A stretch of 64,000 bases of DNA from Corynebacterium sp. ACRPH (GCF_022347285.1 NZ_JAKRND010000005.1:93394-157393); one strand, 5' to 3'. Positions 1 through 9,229 are shown, counted from the first letter of the stretch. Notes: a model not told the origin generated them from the sequence alone. Program-made: numbers and translations.

Positions 1-663
1 GGCGCGATTCTCAGTGCGGTAGCCATCAGCGTTACCTCCACCTACACCTGGGTTGGCGCGTGGAGCAATGACCGGACCGCCGATTACCTGTCCAACCTGC
101 GCGCCTCCACGAAGTTGGATGGCTCGGGGGAACCTCCGCAACTGTTGGATCAGCCGGTTCCATTGGACATCCTCACACCGGTGGTCCACCCCTATGACCG
201 GGTCTCCACTCTGACGGGCCAGCCGGCGGTCACGCAGGTAGACGAGCCGCCACGGATCATCGACGAGTCGGGGAAGATTGTGGATGCGGAGGTGGTGGCG
301 TCCGCAACAAGCACCGCAGGTAAAGAACCCGAGTGCGGGGTGCGCATCGCCGCAGGGCGCTCCCAGGCCATCCTGCTGGATAACGCTCTGCCGTTCGGGG
401 ATTGGACGTGGCAGCTGAACGCGACGGCCAGCACGGATATGACGCTGACCATCACCACGCCCAACGGGCTGGAGGATGCCAAGGAGACCAAGAGTCGTGC
501 CGTGGATGTGCACGTTGGTACGGAGCTAAAGCCCCGCTGGGTGCGGGTTTCCGGGGGCGGCGGAATCCTTTTGGTGCGTGCAGAGGCGGATTCTGGTGCA
601 TCTGACGAATCCGTATGCATCGGGGCGGGCGGCATCGGCCCGCTCGTGGCGAAGGCGGACTAA
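1..663 (+). CDS. C-terminal part of a large integral membrane protein (5' truncated by window edge)
   Basis: The frame is open from base 1 without a start, so the gene begins upstream. The visible 220 residues start with the end of a hydrophobic segment, then T-Y-T-W-V-G-A-W-S-N-D-R-T-A-D-Y-L, and continue as a soluble, probably extracytoplasmic domain. The layout (membrane domain, then a tail with L-L-D-Q-P-V-P and a late Cys pair) resembles polytopic actinobacterial envelope proteins that look like GT-C glycosyltransferases, but no catalytic part is in view. The family assignment is inference from general resemblance. No terminator is obvious before the next gene, 88 bp downstream. Confidence 0.6.
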   Translation, partial: GAILSAVAISVTSTYTWVGAWSNDRTADYLSNLRASTKLDGSGEPPQLLDQPVPLDILTPVVHPYDRVSTLTGQPAVTQVDEPPRIIDESGKIVDAEVVASATSTAGKEPECGVRIAAGRSQAILLDNALPFGDWTWQLNATASTDMTLTITTPNGLEDAKETKSRAVDVHVGTELKPRWVRVSGGGGILLVRAEADSGASDESVCIGAGGIGPLVAKAD

Positions 664-751
664 AGCTGGGATAGATGGAATAGTGCGACTTTCCGTACCG
701 TTGAGGGTGGTTAGGAACGAACCAAGCCCACCTCAAGGAGGCATTGAAGCT

Positions 752-1459
752 ATGTCGACCCAGAATGCACAGAACATCATGATCCTCGGAGGCCACGGCA
801 AGGTGGCGCTGCTGGCGGCTCCGAAGCTCGTAGAGGCCGGCCACACCGTCACTTCCGTGATTCGCAACCCCGATCACGTGGAGGATGTGGAGGCCACCGG
901 CGCGAAGGCCGTGGTGCAGGACATCGAGCAGCTGGATGTGGCCGGCTTCGAGAAACTTTTCGCCGATCAGGACGTGATCATCTGGTCCGCGGGCGTGGGC
1001 GGTGGCGACGATGCGCGCACCCTCCGTGTGGACCGCGATGCGGCGATCCGCTCCATCGACGGTGCCGGAACCAAGCGCTTTGTCATGGTCAGCTACTTCA
1101 ATTCCCGCGCCGATCACGGCGTGCCGGAAGACCACTCGATGTTCACCTACTGCGAGGCCAAGGCCGCCGCGGACGACCACCTGCGTGCTTCTTCGACCCA
1201 GTGGACGATCGTCGGCCCGTCCGCGCTGACGATGGACGAGCCGACCGCTAAGATCGAAACACGCTCCCCGAAGGCTGATGGCACCGCCAACGGCGACGAC
1301 GCACTGCAGGCCAGCCAGGTCTCCCGCGCCGACGTGGCCGCCGTCATCGCCGAGGTTGTGGATCGCCCGAACCTGGTCGGCCACTTCATCGAGTTCAACA
1401 AGGGCGATACCCCCATCACCGAGGCGCTCGACGCACACGCCGGGAACCGCTCGGTCTAA
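752..1459 (+). CDS. NAD(P)-binding Rossmann-fold protein (atypical SDR, NAD(P)H-binding family)
   Basis: A 235-aa protein with an N-terminal dinucleotide-binding motif I-L-G-G-H-G-K-V near residues 9-16 and the acidic stretch D-V-I-I-W-S-A-G at the end of the fold. This matches the YwnB/YtfG-like branch of short-chain dehydrogenases, which often lacks the full Tyr-Lys catalytic pair and may act as a reductase or NAD(P)H sensor. The ATG at 752 is preceded by CAAGGAGG at 733-740. The DUF808 gene follows 15 bp later and may be co-transcribed. The substrate cannot be told from sequence. Confidence 0.8.
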   Translation: MSTQNAQNIMILGGHGKVALLAAPKLVEAGHTVTSVIRNPDHVEDVEATGAKAVVQDIEQLDVAGFEKLFADQDVIIWSAGVGGGDDARTLRVDRDAAIRSIDGAGTKRFVMVSYFNSRADHGVPEDHSMFTYCEAKAAADDHLRASSTQWTIVGPSALTMDEPTAKIETRSPKADGTANGDDALQASQVSRADVAAVIAEVVDRPNLVGHFIEFNKGDTPITEALDAHAGNRSV

Positions 1460-1474
1460 GAGAAAGAGAATTCC

Positions 1475-2425
1475 ATGGCAGCTGGCCTTGCGGCACTACT
1501 AGACGACATTGCACTTATCGCCAAGAAGGCCGCGGCCACGACGGATGACGTCGCTGCCATCGCCGGACGTACCTCGACCAAGGCGGCTGGGGTTGTTATT
1601 GATGACGCCGCCGTCACCCCGAAGTTCGTCGCTGGGGTATCCCCCGCGCGCGAGCTGCCGATCATTTGGAAGATCACCAAGGGCAGCCTCGTCAACAAAC
1701 TGATCATTATCCTGCCGATCATTCTGCTGCTGAGTTGGCTGCTGCCCGGCGCACTGACTCCCCTGCTGATGCTCGGTGGCTTCTACCTTTCCTACGAGGG
1801 CGCCGAGAAGGTCCTAGAGAAGGTCGGCCTTGGTGGTCACGGCGAGGGTGAGGCCGGAGAGGATGAGGCCGGAGAGCGCGATGAGGAGAAAGACCAGTCC
1901 GAGAGCGCACTGGTGCGCGGGGCGATCTTCACCGACCTGATCCTTTCGGCGGAAATCATGGTGATCTCCCTGAACGAGGTTGCCGACCAGCCGCTTTTAA
2001 CCCGCGCCCTGGTGCTGATCCTGGTCGGCCTGATGGTCACTTTCGCGGTCTACGGCGTGGTGGGCGTGCTGATCAAGATCGACGACATTGGCCTGGCTAT
2101 CGCCCACAAGCAGGGAGCCAGCGAGGGGATGAAGAAGTTCGGCCTGTTCCTGGTAAAGGGCATGCCGAAGCTGCTGACCGCCATCGGCATCATCGGCACC
2201 CTGGCCATGCTGTGGGTCGGTGGACATATCCTGCTGGTTGGCTTCGACGAGTTGGGACTGCACTGGCCGTACCAGACTGTTCACCACCTGGTGGAGAACT
2301 TCGAGCACCTCGGGGGCGCGGTAACCTGGCTGGTGGAGACCGGTTTCAGCTTGCTGTTCGGCCTGCTTGTCGGCGCACTCATCGCCGTTATCGTCGGTGG
2401 TGTAAAGAAACTGCGTGCCCGCTAG
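1475..2425 (+). CDS. DUF808 family membrane protein
   Basis: A 316-aa protein. It opens with the family hallmark M-A-A-G-L-A-A-L-L-D-D-I-A, a cytoplasmic helical region, then about six membrane segments (near 74-95, 96-112, 160-180, 188-210, 238-258, 288-310). A charged linker rich in E/G/D lies around 120-145. DUF808 (YedI-like) proteins are inner-membrane proteins of unknown function. The start has AGAGAAAGAGAA upstream at 1459-1470. It probably forms an operon with the preceding gene, and the patatin gene follows after 65 bp. Confidence 0.85.
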   Translation: MAAGLAALLDDIALIAKKAAATTDDVAAIAGRTSTKAAGVVIDDAAVTPKFVAGVSPARELPIIWKITKGSLVNKLIIILPIILLLSWLLPGALTPLLMLGGFYLSYEGAEKVLEKVGLGGHGEGEAGEDEAGERDEEKDQSESALVRGAIFTDLILSAEIMVISLNEVADQPLLTRALVLILVGLMVTFAVYGVVGVLIKIDDIGLAIAHKQGASEGMKKFGLFLVKGMPKLLTAIGIIGTLAMLWVGGHILLVGFDELGLHWPYQTVHHLVENFEHLGGAVTWLVETGFSLLFGLLVGALIAVIVGGVKKLRAR

Positions 2426-2490
2426 GCGCTGCAGGTGCGCTACAAATGAACATAGGACAGACCCGCTAGAACTCTAAGGAGGCTCACCTC

Positions 2491-3369
2491 TTGTCTGCGA
2501 AGGACGTAGCCCTCGTGCTAGAGGGCGGTGGCATGCGCAACAGCTACACCGCCGCCTGCATCGACCAGCTGCTGGAGCACAATATCGAGTTCGGCTGGGT
2601 CGGCGGCATCAGCGCCGGTGCTTCCCACACCGTGAACTTCCTCTCTGGCGACAGGAAGCGCGCCCGCGAGTCCTTCGTGGAATTCGGTGGTCACCCGAAA
2701 ACCGGCGGCTTCAAATCCCTGCTCCGGGGCACCGGCTACTTCAACGCCGAGTACATCTACGAGACCGCTGGTGCGCCCGGCAACGATCTGCCCTTCGACT
2801 GGGAAACTTTCCAGCGCTCGAACTCCCAGATATGCATCGGCGCGACCCGTGCGGACAACGGCGAGTCCGTCTATTGGCGCCGTGAGGACATCAATGATCT
2901 TCCGGACCTCATGCGCAAGGTCCGCGCCAGCTCCACCCTGCCGGGCATCATGCCCGTACCAACCATCGACGGGGTGGACTATGTCGATGGCGCCCTCGGA
3001 GATTCCGGTGGCCTGCTGATCGATGCCGCCATCGAGGATGGCTTTGAGAAGTTCCTCGTGCTGCGCACCAAGCCCAAGGGATACGTCCGCCCCGCACTGC
3101 GCAGTCCGCAGCTTGTTAAGACGCTACTGCGCTCACGCCCCGCTGTAGCTCAGGCAATGATCGACCGGCCACCGAAGTACAATCTGGCCTCTGACAAGAT
3201 TGCGGAACTAGAGGCCAAGGGCCAGGCATTGGTCTTCTACCCGGAGAAGATGCACGTCAGCAATACCGAGCGTCGGATGGATCGCCTGGAGCAATCCTGG
3301 AACGACGGGTTGGAGCAGACCAAGCGCGAATGGGACACGTGGATGGAGTTTCTGGGCGAGTCTAAATGA
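2491..3369 (+). CDS. Patatin-like phospholipase (YjjU/RssA type)
   Basis: A 292-aa predicted lipid acyl hydrolase. The oxyanion motif L-E-G-G-G-M-R-N is near residues 10-17, the nucleophile elbow G-I-S-A-G near 39-43 gives Ser41, and the dyad aspartate lies in V-D-G-A near 166-169. A C-terminal extension follows, as in the YjjU branch. The start is TTG at 2491, chosen because AGGAGG lies at 2477-2482 with good spacing. The gene ends 8 bp inside the convergent membrane-protein gene. The lipid substrate is unknown. Confidence 0.85.
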   Translation: MSAKDVALVLEGGGMRNSYTAACIDQLLEHNIEFGWVGGISAGASHTVNFLSGDRKRARESFVEFGGHPKTGGFKSLLRGTGYFNAEYIYETAGAPGNDLPFDWETFQRSNSQICIGATRADNGESVYWRREDINDLPDLMRKVRASSTLPGIMPVPTIDGVDYVDGALGDSGGLLIDAAIEDGFEKFLVLRTKPKGYVRPALRSPQLVKTLLRSRPAVAQAMIDRPPKYNLASDKIAELEAKGQALVFYPEKMHVSNTERRMDRLEQSWNDGLEQTKREWDTWMEFLGESK

Positions 3370-4018
3370 TGCTCAGCAGCCCCAGCACGATGAGCATCGC
3401 CGCCACCACGTAGCCCGCCAGCGCCACCATCTGTTCCTTCCTATGGCGCAGCCCATCGATGAACCGGGCCAGCCCGCTTTCCGGCTTACGCAGAACAAAA
3501 CCCAACGCCAGGCCAGACAGTGCCGGCAGACTCAGCGCAAGCGTAGCGTAGAGGAATACCGCAAGGTACTTCGCCGCAGAGCTGATCCCCACGGTGCTCA
3601 AGTACGCCAGGCCGGCGAAGAAAGGCGCGGACGTCGCCGACTGGACGATTCCCAGGGCCATTCCCGAGAAGAAGGTTCCCCACGACGCTTGGCGGAGGGG
3701 GCGGGCCAGGCGATTGATCATGGGGGTGGGATCGCCGCCTCGTAGCGTCAAGAAGGCACTTAGAAGACCCACCGCGATGAGGACCAGGCCAAAGATCGGC
3801 GAGGCCAAGGCCGTCTGCACGGCATCCGAAATCCCGTTGAACAGCAGCAATACGGCCAGCGACAGCAGGAACACTCCGAACCAGTCCCCCGCCACCAGCA
3901 CTGCGGCGATGGGCGCGTAGCGGCGCGGCTTCGGATGCATCACCGCGACAGCGAAAAGCACACCGATGAGCAGCACGTTGACGGAATCGGCCAACGCGAA
4001 GCTCACGGCGTGCAGCAT
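3362..4018 (-). CDS. GAP/LysE-like six-helix membrane protein
   Basis: A 218-aa, very hydrophobic protein with about six membrane segments and a short cytoplasmic linker (G-G-D-P-T-P-M-I-N-R-L near 93-105). This layout is typical of the GAP family (named after mycobacterial glycolipid-addressing proteins) within the LysE export superfamily. Members move small metabolites or lipids. The start at 4018 has AAAGGA eight bases upstream on the minus strand. It is convergent with, and overlaps by 8 bp, the patatin gene. The substrate is not predictable. Confidence 0.7.
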   Translation of the reverse strand: MLHAVSFALADSVNVLLIGVLFAVAVMHPKPRRYAPIAAVLVAGDWFGVFLLSLAVLLLFNGISDAVQTALASPIFGLVLIAVGLLSAFLTLRGGDPTPMINRLARPLRQASWGTFFSGMALGIVQSATSAPFFAGLAYLSTVGISSAAKYLAVFLYATLALSLPALSGLALGFVLRKPESGLARFIDGLRHRKEQMVALAGYVVAAMLIVLGLLSII

Positions 4019-4118
4019 ACGGTGAATCCTTTCGGTGGCACCCGCAAGAACCTGAACGATCTACCTGAACGAACTAAGGTCAGGGCGCGGGAAGGAGGGG
4101 ATGGAACTCTAGCGAACT

Positions 4119-5312
4119 CTAGCTAACCTTCCGGCCGTGAACAAGGAAGTACACGGCGGCGCTGACGACGACCAACCCAGCCAACATCATGTACATCGCC
4201 TGGTAGCTGGTGGCCGAAACGATCATGCCCAGCAGGATCGGGCCGAAGCCCACGCCGACGTCCAGTAGCAGGAAGAGCGTGGAGATGCCCGCGCCCATCT
4301 GGTGTGGCTCAACCGCCTTGACGGAGATCGCCTGTGCGGCTGGCATCAGCGAACCATAGCCCAACCCCGTCAGCGCACCGGCCAAAACCACCATCCAGTC
4401 CTGGGTGGAGAACGCGAGGACAACCAGAGCGATGGCGAAGGTAACCAAGCCCAGATAGATGACGATGTTGTCGCCCTTCTGGTCCTGAATCTTGCCCAGC
4501 ACGAAGCGCATCACGAGGGTCACCAGCGCATAGGCCAGGAAGAAGTATTTGGCACCGGTGACCAGGTCGTTGTCCTCGGAGTAGCTGTTCAGGTAGGTGA
4601 TCACACCTGCGTAGCACACACCGACCAGCAGCATAAAGAAGCCGATGGGGGCGACATTCGGGTGCACGATGGCCGACAGGTTAAAGGCCGGCCGATGGTG
4701 GTGCGCATCCGAGCCCTTGTGCTCTGGGGAACGCACCAGCAAAGACAGCAGTAAGGCCACGATGGACATGCCAATAACGACCTGGAACATGGTGGCGTAG
4801 CCGACGGACCCCACCAGCCATAGGCCCAGCGCCGGGCCGATCGCCGTGGCCAGCGTGGTTCCCAGGGCGAAGTAGCCGGTTCCCTCCGCGCGGCGTGCAT
4901 TGGGGATCACGGACTGGGCGACGGCCATCACGGCGGTACTGGCGAAGGCATAACCGATGCCGTGGATAATTCGCACGGCGATCAGCAGCCCCAGAGAGTT
5001 GGCGGGGATGTAGAAGGCACAGGTCACGATGACCAACACCAGCGCGGTGAATAGCACTCGCCGCCGCCCCACCGCGTCCACCAGGAATCCCGAGAATACG
5101 CGAGCCCCCGTCGCGCCGATAACGAAGGCACTGGAGGCCAGGCCTGCGCTCGCGTTATTGGCCGCAAACTCCTTGACCGCGTAGCCCGCCATGGTCGTCA
5201 CGAGGACGTAGAAGATCATGAACTGGGCGAAGTTAACTAACCATGCAAAGACAAAAGCCGGTGTTACAACCGGCTCTTTCGTTGGTGCGGACGTTAGGAA
5301 CACCTTCTTCAT
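4119..5312 (-). CDS. Major facilitator superfamily transporter (12-TM)
   Basis: A 397-aa protein with twelve predicted membrane helices. The loop-2/3 motif G-F-L-V-D-A-V-G-R-R-R (near 77-87) and its repeat K-I-Q-D-Q-K-G-D (near 270) match the MFS signature between TM2-3 and TM8-9. The family is drug:H+ or metabolite exporters. No strong Shine-Dalgarno sequence precedes the ATG at 5312, so the transcript may be leaderless or start slightly downstream. It lies 44 bp beyond the RNA-ligase-like gene on the same strand. The substrate is unknown. Confidence 0.8.
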   Translation of the reverse strand: MKKVFLTSAPTKEPVVTPAFVFAWLVNFAQFMIFYVLVTTMAGYAVKEFAANNASAGLASSAFVIGATGARVFSGFLVDAVGRRRVLFTALVLVIVTCAFYIPANSLGLLIAVRIIHGIGYAFASTAVMAVAQSVIPNARRAEGTGYFALGTTLATAIGPALGLWLVGSVGYATMFQVVIGMSIVALLLSLLVRSPEHKGSDAHHHRPAFNLSAIVHPNVAPIGFFMLLVGVCYAGVITYLNSYSEDNDLVTGAKYFFLAYALVTLVMRFVLGKIQDQKGDNIVIYLGLVTFAIALVVLAFSTQDWMVVLAGALTGLGYGSLMPAAQAISVKAVEPHQMGAGISTLFLLLDVGVGFGPILLGMIVSATSYQAMYMMLAGLVVVSAAVYFLVHGRKVS

Positions 5313-5356
5313 TTAATTGTTTTTATGTTTTATACCGCGGAGCACGTTACCAGGCG

Positions 5357-5860
5357 TCAGGCCAGCACCACGCGCTCCCCCACGCTTGGCCTCCAATACG
5401 CCGCCTCAGCTGCGGTGATGGACTTTAACTCCCGCGGTGTGATCTGAGAAAGGGCGTCAATATAAGAAGGAACAATATCCCGCGGCAACCTTAAACCGAC
5501 CGTGAGGTGCGGCACCCAGCGCGGGCCGCGACCATCCGGGTTGAGCGCGCTGAGCTCGCGGGCGGCGTTTTCCAGCTCGTCCGTGGCTTCGAGCAGCCAC
5601 GCCACGGTCTGCTTCTTGCCTGTGCCGAAGACGACCACGCCCCGGCGGCTGAGCTCCGAGGGCACGGCGGAAGGCAGGATCTCGCGGGCGCGCTCCACGA
5701 CGTGCGGGGCCATATTCGGAGAGAACGTGACCGTGATGTGCGGAGTCTGCCGCTGGGCCGGGAACCCGCGGGTGGCGAGCTCGTCGAAGATGCCGCGGAC
5801 GGTGGCGGCCTGCTCGTCGGGCAGGTTCAGCAGGATGTTCTCAGGGGAATTGACGGACAT
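5357..5860 (-). CDS. 2'-5' RNA ligase / 2H phosphoesterase family protein
   Basis: A 167-aa protein with the two His-x-Thr motifs that define the 2H superfamily: H-I-T-V near 41-44 and H-L-T-V near 119-122, each opening one lobe of the bilobal fold. Relatives include LigT/ThpR (RNA 2',3'-cyclic phosphodiesterase) and uncharacterised actinobacterial members; this one fits the latter better in length. The start ATG at 5860 has a GGGAG just upstream. The exact RNA or nucleotide substrate is inference only. Confidence 0.75.
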   Translation of the reverse strand: MSVNSPENILLNLPDEQAATVRGIFDELATRGFPAQRQTPHITVTFSPNMAPHVVERAREILPSAVPSELSRRGVVVFGTGKKQTVAWLLEATDELENAARELSALNPDGRGPRWVPHLTVGLRLPRDIVPSYIDALSQITPRELKSITAAEAAYWRPSVGERVVLA

Positions 5861-5903
5861 TGCTCCCTATCCTAGCTGGCTGCACCAGGAGCGCCCCGGC
5901 GCG

Positions 5904-7205
5904 CTACTTGAAGGACACGTACTCCGGAAGGTCGGCAGGCCTTTCCAACGGCTGCTTCTTCGGGTTCATGTCCAGCCCCAACTCCTTGGCGAAGACAAGG
6001 CGGGTGGACTTGTAGACGCGCTCGTCGGCCTCGTCCAGCTCGAATACGCGGGCTCCACGCAAGGTGTGCATGGACCAGGTGCCGTCATTAAGCCCGTAGG
6101 GGCCGAAGCCGGTGCCCGGGCAGTAGCCCAGCTCTACCCCGAAATAGTTGCCGTTAAACGAGTTGATGTGGTCGTGGCCGCAGTAGATACCCAGCACATC
6201 GCCGCGCTCGCGGACGGCAGTGTAGATGCCGGGGTTGAAGGCGCCGACGTAGACGTCCTCGTTCTTCACGCCCTCGATGCCGTGGCGCTTCTTGGCCTGG
6301 CCGTGCTTGATGAGGTCGTTGTTGTACGGACCGCCGAACCACATATCGCGGTGCTCATAGGTCGGGATGTGGAAGTACATCAGACCTGGGATCTTCTTGC
6401 CATAGCGCTCCTCGTAACCCCGGGAGGTATCGCGGTACCACTGGATCTGGTCGCTGTGGATGTAGTCGTAGCCGGGGATCTCCTTGGTCTCCTGCCCCGC
6501 CAGCTCCTCGCCGATATAGTTGCCGGAATCCAGCAGCCAGATAGCGAAAGCCGGGTTCGGATTGGCGTTGCCCTGGACCAACAGGGATACGTTGGACTCG
6601 CCGTGAATCGGATCGTCTGCGACATTGAGGTTGTACTTGTACTTACGCACGAAGTTCAGCAGCGCGACCTCGTCGGCCTGGGTACCGTCTTCCATCGAGT
6701 CTTCGTCGTGGTTGCCGAAGGTGATGGCCCATGGGATCTTGCGGGATTCCATCGGCAGCACCACATTGTTGACCGCTTGGAATGCCTGTTCGGTGGTCTT
6801 GGGGCCAGAGGAGATCACGTCGCCGTTGATCAGCGCGAAGTCCGGCTTCTCCTGGTCCAGCACCTTGCCCATGAACTCGATAGTGCGGCGATCAGTGAGG
6901 TGATCGTCTTGAGTGTCGTTGAACTGGACAATTTTGAACTTGCCGTCGCCGTTGAACCTCAGCGGCGTGTCCGCACCGCTGCCGTTGTTGTCGCCGCCGC
7001 CGTTTCCTCGCCCCGGGCCGAAGCTAGAGCCGGCCAGGGAGCCAGCCGACGAGTTCCACGCCTGTGCCTGCGCTGCCGGCGCAAGTGCAGCGGTGACGCC
7101 CAACGCTCCCGTTCCCGCCAGGAAGTTACGGCGGTTCATATTAAACTGCTTGGGCTTCTTCCGGCCTTCCGGCTGCTGCGATTTTTTAGATGAATTACTA
7201 GACAA
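5904..7205 (-). CDS. Tat-exported metallophosphoesterase
   Basis: A calcineurin-like phosphoesterase. The Tat signal M-N-R-R-N-F-L-A-G is followed by a hydrophobic stretch and A-Q-A. Metal-binding motifs visible are F-N-D-T-Q-D-D-H, N-G-D-V, G-N-H-D-E-D and a late G-H-D-H. The family (ICR1/PHM-like secreted purple-phosphatase relatives) hydrolyses phosphoesters outside the membrane, possibly for phosphate scavenging. The start is uncertain: TTG 7205 has AAGGA 11 bases upstream, an ATG at 7139 begins exactly at the Tat motif, and the frame is open to 7247. It stands alone, divergent from the TipA-like gene. Confidence 0.85.
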   Translation of the reverse strand: MSSNSSKKSQQPEGRKKPKQFNMNRRNFLAGTGALGVTAALAPAAQAQAWNSSAGSLAGSSFGPGRGNGGGDNNGSGADTPLRFNGDGKFKIVQFNDTQDDHLTDRRTIEFMGKVLDQEKPDFALINGDVISSGPKTTEQAFQAVNNVVLPMESRKIPWAITFGNHDEDSMEDGTQADEVALLNFVRKYKYNLNVADDPIHGESNVSLLVQGNANPNPAFAIWLLDSGNYIGEELAGQETKEIPGYDYIHSDQIQWYRDTSRGYEERYGKKIPGLMYFHIPTYEHRDMWFGGPYNNDLIKHGQAKKRHGIEGVKNEDVYVGAFNPGIYTAVRERGDVLGIYCGHDHINSFNGNYFGVELGYCPGTGFGPYGLNDGTWSMHTLRGARVFELDEADERVYKSTRLVFAKELGLDMNPKKQPLERPADLPEYVSFK

Positions 7206-7373
7206 GGTAATTGAGTTCCTTTTCCTGCGAGAATTGAACTTCCACAAGCTATCGGCCGCAGGTAAGCGCGAGGTTTCCTGAAGATGAATTCATGACAACT
7301 TCACGTTCTTCCGACCCACCGCTTAACCCGTCCGCTTGACCTTGCCGTTGCGGCAACCGAAAGGATGTAGCCC

Positions 7374-8150
7374 ATGACCGAATACACGATTGGTGATGCT
7401 GCAGATTTTTTGGGAGTGACGCCCAAAGCCCTGCGCCATTGGGATTCCATTGGGCTGCTCAGCCCACAGTGGCGCACATTGGGCGACTACCGCCTCTATA
7501 CCGAGGAAGATCTGCGCGTCGGCGCGGCCATTGTGCTGTACCGGAACATGGGCTTCAAGCTGGCGGAGATTCCCGACCTGATTGAAGCGCCTTCCGACGC
7601 TGCCCTTGACCGTGCCCTCCGCGCCCATCGGGAAGCCTTGGCGCGCAAGCGCGACGAGGTGGAGAGCCAATTGCGTGCGGTCGAGGATTTGATAACAACA
7701 ACCCGAGTGGAGGGATACACCATGGAACAAATGGACAAGATCAAGCAGTACTTCGGCGAGCAGATGCCCGCCTACCAGGAGGAAGCTCGCGAGCGTTGGG
7801 GCGACACCCCTGAATACCAGCAGTCCCAGGAAAAGCTGGCCTCTATGAGTGACGGCGACTTCCAGGAGGTTAAGGCCAACCACGACCGCTTCGTGGCGGA
7901 TTTGGTCGCTGCCCGAGATGGTGGCGTCACCCCCGATAGCGAAGAAGCACAAGAACTCGTGGAGAGGCACCGCGCAACGATTAACCAGTGGTACGAGGTT
8001 ACGACCTCGCGGCAGCTGATTCTGGCACGGATGTACGTGGACGACGAGCGTTTTGCCGAGGCATACCAGGGCGCACAGGATTACCTGCTTTCGCTAGTGG
8101 AACACCGTGCGAAGCAGGAGGGAATCACCAATCCCAGCTGGGATGACTAG
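7374..8150 (+). CDS. MerR-family regulator with TipAS drug-binding domain
   Basis: A 258-aa protein. The MerR winged HTH spans residues 1-70 (Y-T-I-G-D-A-A-D-F-L-G-V; L-R-H-W-D-S-I-G-L-L), a coiled coil follows at about 80-115, then a TipAS domain (M-D-K-I-K-Q-Y-F-G-E onward). TipA-type regulators bind thiopeptides or other amphiphilic drugs and activate promoters with long spacers. The ATG at 7374 has AAAGGA eight bases upstream. The DUF1275 gene begins 22 bp downstream, so it is a candidate target or operon partner. Confidence 0.88.
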   Translation: MTEYTIGDAADFLGVTPKALRHWDSIGLLSPQWRTLGDYRLYTEEDLRVGAAIVLYRNMGFKLAEIPDLIEAPSDAALDRALRAHREALARKRDEVESQLRAVEDLITTTRVEGYTMEQMDKIKQYFGEQMPAYQEEARERWGDTPEYQQSQEKLASMSDGDFQEVKANHDRFVADLVAARDGGVTPDSEEAQELVERHRATINQWYEVTTSRQLILARMYVDDERFAEAYQGAQDYLLSLVEHRAKQEGITNPSWDD

Positions 8151-8172
8151 CCGGGGTTGCTACGATTGCGCC

Positions 8173-8850
8173 ATGAAAGGCTACCGCACCGGAGAACACG
8201 CACTGGCTATCTACCTATCCTCTATCGCAGGATTCGTAGATACGCTGGGCTTTTTGTATCTGGGAGGGTACTTCCTGTCGTTTATGTCGGGTAACACCAC
8301 GCGCCTGACTGCGGCGGTCAATGCGGGGAAATGGGACGTCGCGATGACGGCTGGCGGGGTCATGGCGCTGTTCCTCATCGGCGTGGGAATCGGAGCGCTA
8401 ATCAGCCAACTGGGGCGGCGCTATTTGCCCCCGACGCGCACGCGCGAAGCGATTCTTCTGTTTATCTGCACCACCTCAACGATTGCCTCCGTACTGGTCT
8501 TAACCGGGCACGAACAGTTGGCGGTGTACAGCCTGTCATTCACCGTGGGCGCTATGAATTCCACGTTCGAGCGCGACGGCGAGGTGAGCATTTCCCTGAC
8601 GTACATGACGGGCACGCTGGTGAAGATGTCTCAGCGGTTCGTGGCCGCACTCTTCGGTGGCCCGCACTTGGATTGGCTCCGCTATTTCGCTCTGTGGATG
8701 GCGCTAGCCTGCGGGGCACTCCTGGGCGGCTGGATGTATGTCCAGGTGGGTCTGCACGCGGTTCTGGTGGTGACGGGCATGCTGTACGCGGGAACCGTGA
8801 CTGCACTGGTGTACCGCCAATGGCGGCGCAACCGTGGGCTGGCGGTTTAG
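8173..8850 (+). CDS. DUF1275 (YoaK-like) membrane protein
   Basis: A 225-aa protein with about six membrane segments and the family hallmarks G-F-V-D-T-L-G-F-L near 21-29 and M-S-G-N-T-T-R near 38-44. DUF1275 proteins are inner-membrane proteins of unknown, possibly transport, function. No clear ribosome site marks the ATG at 8173; an in-frame ATG at 8143, overlapping the previous gene's stop, would add 10 residues and allow translational coupling. Its position right after a TipAS regulator hints at drug-linked control, which is inference. Confidence 0.75.
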   Translation: MKGYRTGEHALAIYLSSIAGFVDTLGFLYLGGYFLSFMSGNTTRLTAAVNAGKWDVAMTAGGVMALFLIGVGIGALISQLGRRYLPPTRTREAILLFICTTSTIASVLVLTGHEQLAVYSLSFTVGAMNSTFERDGEVSISLTYMTGTLVKMSQRFVAALFGGPHLDWLRYFALWMALACGALLGGWMYVQVGLHAVLVVTGMLYAGTVTALVYRQWRRNRGLAV

Positions 8851-8877
8851 CGCTAGTGGACTAGAGCTCCCAGGGGT

Positions 8878-9123
8878 TCAAATTGAGCATCCTCGCGGCT
8901 CGAAGTCCATCCGTTCGTCCTCGAGGTCAATGTCCTCTTCCATTTGCAACCGCGAAGCCCAGTCTTCATTCGAGCCGGAGATCTTCCTGTAGTCATCAAT
9001 GGAAAGCAATACGAAGGCCGGCTCACCTCGATCAGTAATAACAACTGGCCCCTCACCGGCCTTCCTTTTCGCGTAACTCACATCCTGATGGAACTCACGC
9101 GCGCTCACGCTAGTCATAGCCAA
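8878..9123 (-). CDS. Phd/YefM-family antitoxin, apparently without toxin partner
   Basis: An 81-aa protein with the Phd/YefM fold signature: S-A-R-E-F-H-Q-D at the N-terminus, P-V-V-I-T-D-R-G-E-P-A-F-V-L near 26-39, and an acidic C-terminal toxin-binding tail (E-E-D-I-D-L-E-D-E-R-M-D-F-E-P). The toxin normally starts overlapping or just after the antitoxin; here only 27 bp separate its stop from the 3' end of the convergent DUF1275 gene, and no toxin frame is present. It ends abruptly after F-E-P-R-G-C-S-I, so the pair may have been truncated. Confidence 0.8.
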   Translation of the reverse strand: MAMTSVSAREFHQDVSYAKRKAGEGPVVITDRGEPAFVLLSIDDYRKISGSNEDWASRLQMEEDIDLEDERMDFEPRGCSI

Positions 9124-9208
9124 CCTCCTGACGCAACAACGTAACTACAAAATAGCGCGAAAAGTCTGGGCGTCTTTCATAACAAGTTAGAAACACCCTG
9201 TTTTTATC

Positions 9209-9229
9209 TTGGCAACACATCGTTGCTAA
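9209..9229. promoter_or_regulatory. Candidate TetR-type operator upstream of the ABC exporter
   Basis: An inverted repeat with arms TT-n-GCAAC and GTTGC-n-AA around a 5-bp ACATC centre (7 of 8 positions symmetrical), 62 bp before the permease start. The next TetR gene downstream (11183) is the obvious candidate ligand. Operator role is inferred from symmetry and position. Confidence 0.45.

Noticed and set aside
5502..7193. A long plus-strand frame opposite the phosphoesterase
   Set aside because: Antisense shadow of a well-supported Tat-exported enzyme; composition is unlike a protein.
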